Shown here: piece by piece, positions 10,781 through 22,000 of the stretch
Position numbering within the stretch: the stretch's first letter is position 1
How the letters are laid out: every line of letters starts with the position of its first letter
Source: Usnea hakonensis
Lineage: Eukaryota; Ascomycota; Lecanoromycetes; Lecanorales; Parmeliaceae
Assembly: GCA_013423325.1 (NCBI GenBank)
Contig: BLJB01000749.1
Location: 1-26,925 of the forward strand
Reading direction: 5' to 3'
Length of the DNA stretch: 26,925 nucleotides
The notes under the pieces: model-generated
The model's database searches: none
What the model saw: the letters and a program-made list of their open reading frames with translations, nothing else
What the model was told of the DNA's origin: nothing
Made by a program: the position numbers and the translations under genes

Positions 10781-11654
10781 TAGAAGAGGCCTAGAGGAGG
10801 AATTAGAGAAAATCCTATTATATACTAGTACTATTATAATATTAGACCTATTAAAGGTTTTTATATCTAATTTATAAAAGATTTTAAATATAATTACTAT
10901 AATATTAATACTTATCTTAGATTACTCTATAGTTATATTATATTCTATCTATCTATAAAAGGCTTTAAACTTTTATAATATATCTCTTATTAATATAATA
11001 AAGACTTCTATAAATATTTATAATCTTTCGGGTATATATAATAATTTTATAATTATATCTATATCTATTACTAAGCCTTTTATTATAAAGCCTATTATAG
11101 TACTTATTTTAATAAATCCGGTTACTACTAAAAGTTAGAATCTTATACGCCTACAAAAGGTTTCTATATTTAGTATATTTTTTATTATATCTTTTATAGT
11201 CTCTCTAAAGTCTTTTATAACTCTATTAAAGTCTATAAAGACTATTATTATAGTAATATATAAATATTACCCTAATTATATTAATATTAAAGATACTATC
11301 GCGTTCGCTATAATAAGAATAAAATAATATTATAATAATAATTACTAGCCTTAATATTTTATAGTTAATAATTATATTAATTTATACCTCTATAAGGGCT
11401 ATAAAATACTTATAGGGGGACTAAAAAAAATAGGGCCCTAACTAATAGATCCCTTAACGATTATTAAATAAATTAGATAATTAACTTATTAATTAGAGCT
11501 TCTAGAAAATATAATAATATATAATATTATTTCGATAGCTTAATTAGAATCTATAATAGACTCGAGACTTAACCTCTATTAACGTACTAGGTTACTACTA
11601 TTATTAGTAATTATCGAGGGTAAAATAGAGTATAAAATTAATAGATTTATATAT

Positions 11655-11810
11655 AAAAGGAAAGTTAGAAAGGGTAAAAAATAATTAATTTAATACTTAA
11701 TTAGATAGAAAGAATTTAGTCCCGAATATAATACTTAATAATTTAAGAGAGATATTGTAAATACTAAAATATTAGATAATTACGAAAGACTTTATAGTTC
11801 TATCTCTAAA
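11655..11810 (+). pseudogene. Gypsy copy B chromodomain-like segment
   Basis: Matches 7640-7800 of copy A: 'KRKVRKGKK', a 'YLIR.KEFSPEYNT' string and 'LDNYERLYSS'. Here the segment is contiguous with the upstream tail of the integrase because no MITE intervenes. The same caution applies to the chromodomain assignment as in copy A. Confidence 0.45.
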
Positions 11811-12237
11811 ATTACTAACTAAGTTATACTTCTACTATAATTAATTATTATTCCTTAATATTATTATTATATAAGGGTAAAATTATTGTTTAAAAATATA
11901 CTATATTCGCTATATTATTTTATAATTAATATATAAAGGTTATTATTTAAAAATATAATCTCTACTTTATAGTATATAAAACTTTTAACGACTAGATAGA
12001 TTTCTTTAATTAAATATATTTTCTAGTATAACTAATTAAAGGCTTTTTCTAAAAGATCTATATACTACTCTATTACTATTCTACTACCTTTCTACTATCG
12101 TAATTAATATCGAGTATTAATATATTATTTATATTAATATAAACGCGTATTTATTATTATATACTACTACTATTTAGTCTTTATACTATTATACTATATA
12201 CTATATTACTATACCTAATTTACTATCGAGGTAATAG

Positions 12238-12482
12238 TATTTTTATACTTTTCATAGTATCTTATTATAGCTATTATAGGTCTTATATATTAAAGGCTAT
12301 TATAGATAGCTATAGCTCTTACTTTTTCTATTATTATACTAAATTCTAATTAGGACTAGTATTAATCTATATATATAAATAGAGGCTATATTTATTTAGA
12401 TTTATATTTATTTACTTTATATATAATAGATCTATATAAATAATAGACTTATTCTATTTACTCTTTATTATAAATTATCTAG
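12238..12482 (+). repeat. 3' LTR of gypsy copy B (about 245 bp)
   Basis: Aligns with 8277-8524, preceded by the same purine-rich tract in mutated form (tcgaggtaatag, 12226-12237). Relative to the copy A LTR nearly every CA and TG has become TA; for example the terminal accactacaaca corresponds to ataaattatcta. The right boundary is set only by where the alignment with copies A and C stops. Confidence 0.65.
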
Positions 12483-13744
12483 AGGTCTATATCTACTATA
12501 GCGGAGTCGGACTTTTAAATAATTAATACTTATCCGGATTTACCCTAGCGGGGTTAGTAGAGATAATATATCTTTATTACTATCTATAATTTAATTTATA
12601 TTATCTATAGAGGACTATAACTTTTTATTTAATAATAGTAGCTATACCTTAATTATTATAATTTAATAAATACTATTCTTATATTTAATTAAGTATTAAC
12701 TACTATTAGTATTAATCGCTATTTTAATAGTACTAATCTAGCTCTCTAAATAGAACTAGTTGAATAAGATCCTATTATTAAATTCTATTTAATAATCTAT
12801 TATTTACCTTTATATTATTAGTTTCTATTACGCCTTTTATTACTATATTATTAATTACTTCTATATATTTAATATACTAGTAATTATAATACTATTAATT
12901 AATATTTTAAAACTAACTCTAAAACTTTACTAATTTATTTATTAAGATTTATATTTAGCTAGAAGGCTATATTTTCCTTTCTAGAAAGTTATAGCTAGAC
13001 CTTCTATAATTATTCTAATAAAATTATAGTCTAAACTCTAATTTAATTACTATTACTTTACTTTAAAAGTATAATTATTATTTATTAAATATATTTATAC
13101 TTTTTATAGATATTAGAATAAATATATCTAGATATATCTTTATCGAAAAAAAAGTCTAAAGATATAGTATTCTAAAAGAACTAGCTAATTTATTTAAAGT
13201 AGTTATAGTAACCCTAAATACCTTAGATTTTAATATAATTTAAATAACTAAATTAAGATCTATAATAGTCGAGTTTAGATAAAATATAATAAGAGTATAA
13301 AGACTATTTAATAATAATAGATAAAATAATTATAATAATATTAATATTACTAATAGATCTAGATAATAAAATTCTAATAATCTAGGCTTTTTTAATTCTT
13401 ACTATAATAGAGTATTAATCTACTCTAGACCTCTAATTAAATATATTAATAAAAAAACTTACTTTAAAAATATATACCTATTTATTAATTATACTAAAGA
13501 TATTATAATTATAAAGAATATTACTACTATTTAAGAGAATCTATAAATAAGCTTATAAAGTATTACTCTTATATAATAAATAATTAAAATAGTCTCTATT
13601 AAAAAGAGATTAACTAAATTTAATAATAATATTAATAAGTAGACTATATTACTAATTAACTATTTTAAAAAACTATTTTATATTATTATTAATATTATAC
13701 TCTACGAAAGATATTTTTTAAGAGATATAACTATTCGAAAGGAC
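12483..13744. other. Unidentified RIP-mutated repeat, left part
   Basis: About 1.26 kb of AT-rich DNA with no open frame. On the + strand, reading TAA/TAG as mutated Gln codons, a long stretch after about 13090 can be read through, rich in Asn, Lys and Ile. It runs up to MITE 2, and a similar composition resumes after 14391, so the MITE probably landed in this element. A gag-like region of an LTR retrotransposon is possible, but I recognise no domain and do not assign it. Positions 12483-12590 keep some CG-containing words. Confidence 0.5.
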
Positions 13745-13780
13745 ATCACCAAATCTGAAAAGTTTCTGCTAAATATCAAA

Positions 13781-13811
13781 TTGCGAATCGCGCGATTTGG
13801 GCGATTCGCAA
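13781..13811. repeat. Hairpin in MITE 2
   Basis: ttgcgaatcg (13781-13790) and its exact inverse cgattcgcaa (13802-13811) form a 10-bp stem with an 11-base loop close to the left terminus of the MITE. Sub-terminal hairpins of this sort are common in MITEs; no function is implied here. Confidence 0.7.
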
Positions 13812-13903
13812 AAAATCCGCACGATCAGCAAATCGACCCTGCTAACAGCAGGAAATACGCACGATCAGCATAGTAACTTTGCTATTCTTAGGGAATTTAG
13901 GCG

Positions 13904-14016
<113 letters not shown>

Positions 14017-14220
14017 NNCGCTAAAATTAAAGTTAGCGAGAATAACGGGTAGTCTCTAGCGCTATAAATAATAACGCTATAATTCTAAAAATAATTTAAA
14101 TCGAATTTTTTTAAAAATTATATATGCGCGTTATAGGCCCGTATTAGTAAGCCTATTATATATATTATAAAGACTATATTAACTAAGTCTTAAAGACTTT
14201 ATATAAATTATTTAAATTTT

Positions 14221-14259
14221 GCGAATCCTGCGAATCCTGCGGATCCTGCGGATCCTGCG
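14221..14259. repeat. 9-bp tandem repeat in MITE 2
   Basis: Four consecutive units of gcgaatcct/gcggatcct (two of each) followed by a partial gcg. The units are GC-richer than anything around them and are unmutated. The element's left hairpin uses the same gcgaatc word. Confidence 0.85.
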
Positions 14260-14389
14260 TATCGCAAGGCAGACTTGCTAACCTCGCGTATATGATTTAA
14301 TATAGGCTAAGTCTACTAAGTCTGCTAAATCGTGCTGACTGTGCGCACCCGGCGGAATCCTTGCGGAAATGAACTTTTCAGATTTGGTG

Positions 14390-14914
14390 ATGGAACTATA
14401 TAAATATATCTAGAAAATCCTTTAATCTACTAAGAATATTAATATAAATATTATTATAGTCTAACTTAATATTATCTATAATAATATTAATATAGAAATA
14501 TAGTAAAATCTTAATAAATTCGAATATAAGGATACTATTAACTCTTTTCTAATAAATATTAATAATTATAAATATAAATAATAGGCTTCTACTAGTTAAT
14601 ATAATAAATCTAGAAATATTATTAAATATAATAATACTACTATTAGAAGTTCTTTCTAGATAAACTACTAATTTTAATATAATAATAATTATTATAATAA
14701 TTAGCCTCTCGGATAATATAGTTAATATAATTATTAATTAATAAAATAATAAGAATTTAGTTAAAATTAAAATTTTTATTAATCTAATATTTATTAATAG
14801 AAACTATCTTTTTATAGATATTAAAGTTATTAAGAAAATAGTTAAATATTATTTCTAGCTTTATTATTAGCTCTACTATTAGTTTTAACTCTAAGATTAT
14901 AAATTATAATATTA
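14390..14914. other. Unidentified RIP-mutated repeat, right part
   Basis: This 525-base AT-rich stretch probably continues the unidentified element of 12483-13744 after the MITE. It has no open frame. Read through TAA/TAG as Gln on the + strand, it gives a low-complexity, Ile/Tyr/Leu-rich product without a domain I recognise. Confidence 0.45.
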
Positions 14915-14927
14915 AATTATTAGCCTT
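14915..14927. repeat. Target-site duplication, left copy (13 bp)
   Basis: aattattagcctt, repeated exactly at 15109-15121, bracketing the 181-bp LINE fragment. Confidence 0.85.
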
Positions 14928-15108
14928 GATTAATTGATTGTTTTATACGCCTATGCTAGCTACTTGATATAAGCTAATAAGGGTGACTATAACGCTAAAC
15001 CAGTAGAGCTAGGCGTCGAAGAAACCTGAGGGCAAACCTCTAGATAAAAACTAAATAGTACGCTCTCCCTTCTGCTGTGCTCCTTAGGAGCCCCATTATA
15101 CCACCGCG
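14928..15108 (-). mobile_element. LINE copy 4: 181-bp 5'-truncated, un-RIPed
   Basis: The 3' terminus of the same LINE family as copies 1-3: it begins with the AATC-type tail (gattaattgattg on the + strand) followed by the conserved tacgcct.tgctagctacttg block also found at 195, 17800 (reversed) and 22697. It is 5'-truncated after about 170 bases and flanked by perfect 13-bp duplications. Unlike the other copies it retains CA and TG (for example cctgagggcaaacc, where copy 1 has cctaagggcgaacc). It is therefore the best available guide to the unmutated 3' end of the family. Confidence 0.85.
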
Positions 15109-15121
15109 AATTATTAGCCTT
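15109..15121. repeat. Target-site duplication, right copy (13 bp)
   Basis: Exact repeat of 14915-14927 at the 5'-truncated side of LINE copy 4. Confidence 0.85.
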
Positions 15122-15559
15122 TATACTCTATTAATATTAATTATTAGAACTATTATAATAATTAATATCTAGGTTATAAATTTATTTCTTATTAGTTAAA
15201 AGCCTACTAAATAAGTATTTAAAATAGCGCGAGGGAGTGCACAAAGCGTCGCTGAGGAAGGACGGAATCTGGAAGCTCGCCCGGTGGGGACGAGAGCGGA
15301 GTACGGCCCTAAAACCCTTACTATAGTTCTCGGCTATTCTGAACTAGAGAGGAATAAAATAGTCTAGTTTTAAAAATAAAGTTAACGCTCTAAGAAATAT
15401 ACTATTCCCGCCTACCTCGATAATTAATCTAGAAGATATTCTAGGTACTTAATATCTAACTCTAGTACCTATAAGGGATAGGATTAGTAGCGATAAAGTA
15501 ATAAAAGCGATTATATATCTAATAGTAAATAAAGCCCTAGATATCTCGGGAATCCTTAA

Positions 15560-16480
15560 TTAGTTTCTAAGGTATATAGCCTTATATATTATAGACTCTC
15601 TTACTAGGCTCTTCTAAGTCTACTTTAATCTAGGATACTATCTGAGATTCTTTAAAGAGGCTAATACGGTAATATTAAAAAAGCCGAATAAGTCTAACTA
15701 TTCGGAATTTAAAGCGTACTAACTAATAGCCTTACTTAATACCCTAAATAAAGTATTAGAAATAATAATCTCGAAACGACTAGTAGGACTAATAGAAAGC
15801 TATAATCTTCTCCCTTAATAGTAAATAGGGGTAAGGAAAGATAGATTAATAAAAATAGTACTAAAATCGCTAATAGACGTAGTTTATATTATATAGAACT
15901 ATAATATCGCTAATAGTAGGAAAGTCGCTAGCCTACTTTTACTAGATATCGCGGGTATCTTCGATAATATCTCGTACGAGAGACTCCTCTATAACTTAAG
16001 AGAGAGGAGAGTCCCGAAAAAAATAGTAAGATAGACGTTTAGCTTCCTTACGAATAGGGTAATATCTATAACGTTAGAGAGCTAGACGAGCCTAATAAAG
16101 ATAATAGAGACTAGTATTCTTTAAAGATTATTATTTTCTCCTATACTATTCCTCTTCTTTAATACCCCTCTAATTAAATAATATATAAAAGTTACTCTCT
16201 CTATTTAGACGAGAGGTTTTATTAATAATATCTATCTACTAGTATATAGCGGGAGTATAGAAAATAATTATAGAGTATTATATAAGACTTATAATATCTA
16301 TCTTAAATAGATTAGGATATATAGGGTAATATTTACCCTTAAGAAATACGAGCTAGTATACCTAATAAGGAGCCTAAAGAAGTTTAATATAAAGGTATCT
16401 TTAGATTTCGAAAAGGTTAAGATAGACTCTAGCCTAAATATAAAAGTACTAGGCTTATATATAAATACTAAACTTCGGTA
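15560..16480 (+). pseudogene. LINE copy 2 reverse transcriptase
   Basis: The forward frame, read through RIP stops, shows the RT blocks of a LINE: 'KKPNKSNYSEFKAY' and 'IALLNTLNKVLE' (blocks 1-2, about 15675-15765), 'LLLDIAGIFDNISYERL' (motif A with its Asp retained, about 15938-15990), and a motif C that reads G-F-I-N-N instead of FxDD (16215-16229). A 'LKKYELVY' block and 'LGLYINTKLR' follow. Loss of both motif C Asp residues plus the stops make it inactive. A connector region follows (about 16500-17000). I see no RNase H domain. Confidence 0.8.
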
Positions 16481-17279
16481 GGAACTATATATCGCTTAGT
16501 TAACGGCCCGAGCCGTAGAATAGAAACGAGCCTTAGAATACCTTATAGACTTAATATAGGAAGCGATATTTACTAGGTACTATACGATATATAGTATAGT
16601 AGTATACCCGATATTAACGTTTATAGCGCCGATTTAGTACTACCCCCGTAGGATAGAAGGATTCTCCCGGAAGCCCTCCGAGAAGCTAACTAAGATATAA
16701 AATAAGTATCTTTATAGGGTAACCGGAATATATAAGATAACTCCTATCTTGATCCTAGAGACGGAGGCTTTAATAGCCCCCCTAGAATATTAACTCGATA
16801 AGCTAGTATTATAATATTAAGCTCTACGAGATACCTACCCTATTATAAAAAAGGGTAACGAGCGAATCGCCTAGTACTTTTAGAATAGTAGAGGTAGGAA
16901 AAGGAAAAGAGGGCCTATACCTATAATAATAAAAGAGGCCTAGGCTCTTAAAGCCCTTAAGGAAAAAAGCTAGGACCTAGTAGCTACTAATATAAGAAAA
17001 AAGAAGAATTAGATTAATCTATATAAAAATATCGAGGAATATTAGAGTATTAACGTTATTAGATAGAAAATATAAGACTAGTTCTAAAAACGAAGATATA
17101 AAAAATAAGAAAAATATTAATAAAGAATTTCTATTATAGCGAGAATCTCTACCTAGATAGAGAATTTATATAATAATAGGTTTAACTACTATAAGATACT
17201 AAGAAAGGTTAAAAGCTTAATCGCTATCTAAATAAAAAGTAGTAAAATTAGACTTAATATATTCCTTAATAGAATAAGG

Positions 17280-17365
17280 GTTCTAAATATTAATCCCGAT
17301 TATAAATATAGATAGAGAAGATAGGATATTAAGTATATCCTCCTCTTCTATCTAAAATTATAGAA
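17280..17365 (+). pseudogene. LINE copy 2 C-terminal Cys/His motif remnant
   Basis: The deduced string 'NPDYKYR' ... 'DIKYILLFY' has the spacing of the C-x-C ... H ... C element at the end of ORF2 in many fungal and plant LINEs, with three Cys and one His turned into Tyr by transitions (TGT/TGC to TAT, CAC to TAT). It aligns with 655-735 of copy 1 on the opposite strand. The assignment rests on spacing and position. Confidence 0.5.
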
Positions 17366-17847
17366 GGATAGACTATAGCTATTTATAAAAATAGATATTA
17401 GAGACTTCTAGATAATACTAACTATAATTAAAGGGATCCGAATAGCGATAAAATAAATAGTTAATTTTAGCTAATTAAATAGCTTTAAGTTAGCTAGCGA
17501 ATAACTTTAATAGTTAAGACTACCCCTTAGGGTAGAGGAGACTATTAAGCCTAAAAAGGATATACGAAAAAGCGACTATACCCGCCTCTAGAGGCGGGGG
17601 TAATTAGAGATATAAAAGTTAAAGAATAGAAGAATCGATATAAAAAAAATAAAAAGATATATAGTAGTATAATAGAGCTCCTAAAAAGTATATTAAAAGG
17701 GAGAGCGTACTATTTAGTTAAAATTTTTATCTAGAGGTTCGCCTTTAGATTTCTTCGACGCCTAGCTCTACTAGTTTAGCGTTATAGTTACCCTTATTAG
17801 CTTATATTAAGTAGCTAGTATAGGCGTATAAAATAATCAATTAATTA

Positions 17848-18804
17848 TAATTTAAATTAAAAAAATCTAAATTATTAGTAATCTATTTAGTAGGTATAAT
17901 AGTTATAGTACTAGTAGGCTACGTCCTAGAAGTAGCGTTAGTAGTAGTAAAACGAGTAACGACTTATTCTATTATAATAGAAACTAATAAATTAATAATA
18001 TAATAAATTACGTTTTCGTCTATAATTATAGAAGGTAAATTAGATAAAGGCTTAAAAATTAGTAAGTTTAATAGAGTCTAATTAAGAACTTTTAGTACTA
18101 ATAAAATAGCGAGTAGCTAGGTATATAATATATATTAATAGGCTTATATTATTTAAAGTATTATATATAATTAGGATTCTTTTTTAGGGTAATAGTACGC
18201 TAAGTAAATATTTATACTATTTAGTAGAGATTAGCTATATTATTCTAACTAATAGAATAAAATAATATTAAGTTATTAAATTAAGTTATAATTATTTTAG
18301 AAGAATAAGGGTAATTAGAAATCAAATATAATATAATAATATTAGCCTTTTATAAGATCTTAAAGGTCTTATTAATTACTTTAGTAAATATTTATATCTA
18401 TATAATTTTAATAAGGGCTATTAAAGGCTTTAGAATTAATTTTTAATAATTTATAAAAGGGTCTAAAAGGCTAATAAGGGGGTCTAATAATATAGAGCGT
18501 ATAATAGATTATAACTATAATTATAAAGTAGCTAGAATAATTAATTAGATTAATATAAGATAATAATAAAGATTAAAAGTAATAGTAAATTTATTAATTA
18601 CTAGATAAAGATAATAATAGATAAGATTATAATAACTTAATTAATAAAGACTTTAATAAATATTTAGATTTAGTAAAGGTAAAGAGTAATAAAATACTTT
18701 AATAATATAGTAAAAATAATAGTACTATAATAGTAGTAATAATAGTAGGACTTAGTCTAATATTATAAGACTAGTAATATAATTAATTTAATATTACTAC
18801 TACT
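17848..18804 (-). mobile_element. Gypsy copy C leader / possible gag, RIP-mutated
   Basis: This lies between the 3' end of LINE copy 2 and the reversed LTR at 18805-19064. In minus orientation it therefore follows the LTR, where a leader and gag would be expected. The first part after the LTR has weak similarity to the copy B leader (8530-8580). On the minus strand a long frame can be followed through TAA/TAG codons, but no Gag domain or zinc knuckle is identifiable. No clear primer-binding site is seen. Confidence 0.4.
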
Positions 18805-19064
18805 TATTATAGTAGTAGCAAAGAGTAAATAGTTAAATAAGTATATTATTTATATATATCTATTATATAGTAAAGTAAATAAATTAAGTAAATATAAATC
18901 TAAATAAATATAGTTTATTTATATATATAGATCTAGGGCTAGTCCTAAATAGGACTTAGTATAATTATAAAAAAATTAAGAGCTATAGCTATCTATAGTA
19001 GCCTTCTACTAATAAGACTATAAAGGCTATATTAACTATAATAAAGCTAATCGAGAGAAAGATA
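18805..19064 (-). repeat. LTR of gypsy copy C, reversed
   Basis: Reverse complement of the LTRs at 8277-8524 and 12238-12482; the block around the TATA run and the following gatctagggctagtcc is nearly identical to copy A. The 3' boundary (18805) is set by the ctactactataata end. The other boundary is less certain, as similarity fades near 19064. No 5-bp duplication is evident on either side, so it is not demonstrably a solo LTR. Confidence 0.65.
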
Positions 19065-22000
19065 GTATTAAAGTATATTTCTATTAAAAAGTAAAATATT
19101 AATAGACTTATTAAACCTCTTAATAAGAATAAGTTTATTATATTTAAATAAATATTAGAATTCGAACTCTAATAGCTATATAGCTATTAATACTCTATAT
19201 TATAAATATATTACTAAATCTATAATAATTATAATTATCTCTATTACTAAATTCGCCTTAATCTTATCTAAGACTTTATTAATTATATTATAGTATAGAA
19301 TTCTAAATTAACTATTTTTTTATATTATATTTATCTTCTATTTTTTAAATATTAAGAAAATTTAATTATATCTTTTAAAATTTATAATCTCTTTACGCTC
19401 TAAAGCTATTAAATAATAATATTAATATAGAGGAGCTTATTAAATTTCTTTTTTATATCTAGATTATTATTACTATTTTTATATACTTTAAATCTATCTT
19501 GTTTCCTATTAGCGCTAATAAGGCTAATTAGACTGATAATCTTTCTAACTATATAGAGTAAAATTACTATTTCGCGTTATAAAAATTTATATTAAAATCT
19601 AATTATATTATTTTATTTATAATCTAGATTAAGATTTAGATAGCTAATATAATATAGACCTTAGATATCTAGTATTATTAGGGAGTAGTCTTTATTAATA
19701 ATATTCTAAAAAAGAATAAATATTTATCTATTTTTAATTATAAAATTAATATAGATTAAAATTTTACTACTATATAATCTAAAAGCTTTATATTATTAAC
19801 TTAATAATTATTTATTAAATAGACTCGCTTTAATTATTAAATTAACTCCCTCTAATATAATAATACCTTATTTAGAATCTATATTATATAAAGGTACTTA
19901 TTTAGTATTATTATATTTACTAGCTTTTACTAAGTAAATCTTTTAGCGTTTATTTACTTTTAGTATTTATATAAATAGGCTTCTATAGACTTAGTAAATA
20001 TAATAACTTTTATATATTACTTATTAAGTTATTTATAATATTTTAGTAGTAACCCTATATTATTATATTCTAGTATTTATTATACTAGTACTTTATATAC
20101 TAGTTTAAACTTATTATACTCTTTTTATACCTATTTTTTTATATTTTTACTTCTAGCTAAACTATCTAGATATAATCTACTACTACTACTTTTATTAAAA
20201 TAATACTTATTTTATTAAAAGTATACTAGTTTTATTAAGTACTATATTTCTACTTATTATTACTTTAGTTATTATTTACTTTATTATTACTATATTAACT
20301 ATTAATAGTATATCTTACTTCATAGTATAGTTTACTTTATTAGACTTAATTATATTTAGTTATTCTAAATTAGTATTTTTATATTATTTATATTATTTTT
20401 AATAGTATCTTATCTAGTTTTATATTAGTTCTTTAAATTACTAATCTAGCTATCTTATTATTATTATCGAAACTTATACTCTAGCTTATATTATTACTAC
20501 TCCTAGAAAGGACTATCTATAGTACTTATTAGATTATTATATTTATTTAAACTATTAGAATAGTATATCTATACTTACTTTCTAAAGAAACTAGTCTTAT
20601 TACTAAAATTATTTAAAAATAGTATCTAAGTCTAGATATATTAAATATATTATAAATTAGAAGCTACTTAAGTTTTTTATTAATTAGATAATAAGTATAT
20701 TTTCTTTTAAATATATTATTTATCTATTTAAGGAAGCTACTATTAAATTCTATAAAGAGCCTCTTATACGAGCCTACTACTTATATAATATTAAGAAATA
20801 TTATATATTCTACTAATTTAACTATTATAATATCGGGAAATACTACTATAGATTTATTAAATTCTATCGTAAATTTAGGTTTTAATTATAATTATAGAAC
20901 TTTTAGAATATTAGTTTTATTAAATAATAATAGATTACTTTATAAATACTTATATATTTTTATATATTATTTTAAGAATTAATACTACTATTATCTTAAC
21001 TACTTAAATTAACCTTATCTACTAATTAATAGAATCTATTAAATATTAATTTCTTTTACTCTATATATAATAATAAATCTATAGCTTCTAGAGCTTTAGC
21101 TATAGAGTATATATCTAAAAAAACCTTTTTTTAAAATAAATATTTTTTTCTAGAAAGTGCTTATAATATAATATTAATTAAAGACTATAAGCTTATTTAT
21201 ACTAATTTATAAACTTATTTTAAAGGATTTACTTTAGAATAGTAGTTATTAAAATTAATAAGAAATAAGAAATATCTAATTAAAATAGATACTAAATTAG
21301 AAGAATAAGAGAGATTACTAATTAATTAATTTAAATTATCTAGTAATATAATAATAGATACTTTATTAAGAGAGAGATATAGCTTATATAATATATTTTA
21401 AAAATAAGAATTATAAGAATTTACTTAAAAAAATTTATATATAATAAAAGATATAAAACTTATAGATATTAAAATTTAACTTAATATTATTTATAATAGA
21501 TTTAATTCTAATTAAGACGTAATCTAAAAAAAACTAAAGATAACTACTATTATTAATAAGTATCTTAAAGAACTAGATAACTTAAAGTATAACTAATAAA
21601 GTTTTATAATAAGATATAGAAGATTATAATTTACTAGTAACTTATATTAAAATATATACTAGAATATCTAAAATTATCTAAAAAATAATAGTAGAGATTA
21701 ATATTATCATTCTTTTTAGAATTCTTAAATACTAGAATAACTATAGAACGAAGTAGGTAGATAACCTTATAGTAACTTTTAATACTAGTAATTAACTATA
21801 TAATAAAGTTCTATTTATAGTAATCTCTAATTATTTAGTACTCCCTTAAATAGTACTTATAGTAACTAATAGTATTAAAATTTATAATAGTAAAATATAT
21901 CTCTAAAATCGCTCTAAAATATATAATTAAATATATTAAATTTTATATCTAATTAATTAAATTAGTATTCTAATTAATATAATTAATAGCTTTTTTAGCT

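Larger units (their letters stand above)
8525..12482 (+). mobile_element. Ty3/gypsy copy B: internally shortened, RIP-mutated
   Basis: It runs from the end of the copy A LTR to its own LTR at 12238-12482. The order is a 400-base leader of uncertain coding content (8525-8920), RT C-terminal end and RNase H (about 8920-9780), linker, integrase (10065-10780) and chromodomain (11655-11810). Most of gag, the protease and the RT palm are missing although an LTR lies immediately upstream, so this is either an internal deletion derivative or the product of recombination between two elements sharing one LTR. It is more heavily mutated than copy A. It lacks the LINE, the retroposed fragment and the MITE seen in copy A, and thus supplies their empty sites. 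Confidence 0.75.
15226..17847 (+). mobile_element. LINE copy 2: 2.6-kb 5'-truncated copy
   Basis: Same family as copy 1 but in the opposite orientation. It starts inside ORF2 at the point equivalent to about 2797 of copy 1 and runs to the AATC-type tail at about 17847. It covers the end of the endonuclease-RT linker, the RT, a connector region and the C-terminal Cys/His motif. The first 80-110 bases (15226-15340) are GC-rich and unmutated, while the same sequence in copy 1 is saturated with transitions. The remainder is less damaged than copy 1, so its protein landmarks are clearer. A degenerate duplication (tatttaaaata near 15216 and taatttaaatta near 17848) may mark the insertion site, but it is weak. 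Confidence 0.8.

Noticed and set aside
14928..15108. Independent SINE
   Set aside because: Its whole length aligns with the 3' ends of LINE copies 1-3, so it is a truncated LINE copy.
15216..17859. Target-site duplication for LINE copy 2
   Set aside because: tatttaaaata and taatttaaatta are similar but imperfect and made only of A and T, so chance similarity is too likely to list as a feature.
18805..19064. Solo LTR
   Set aside because: No direct duplication was found at its borders, and the adjacent minus-strand sequence has some resemblance to the family's leader.
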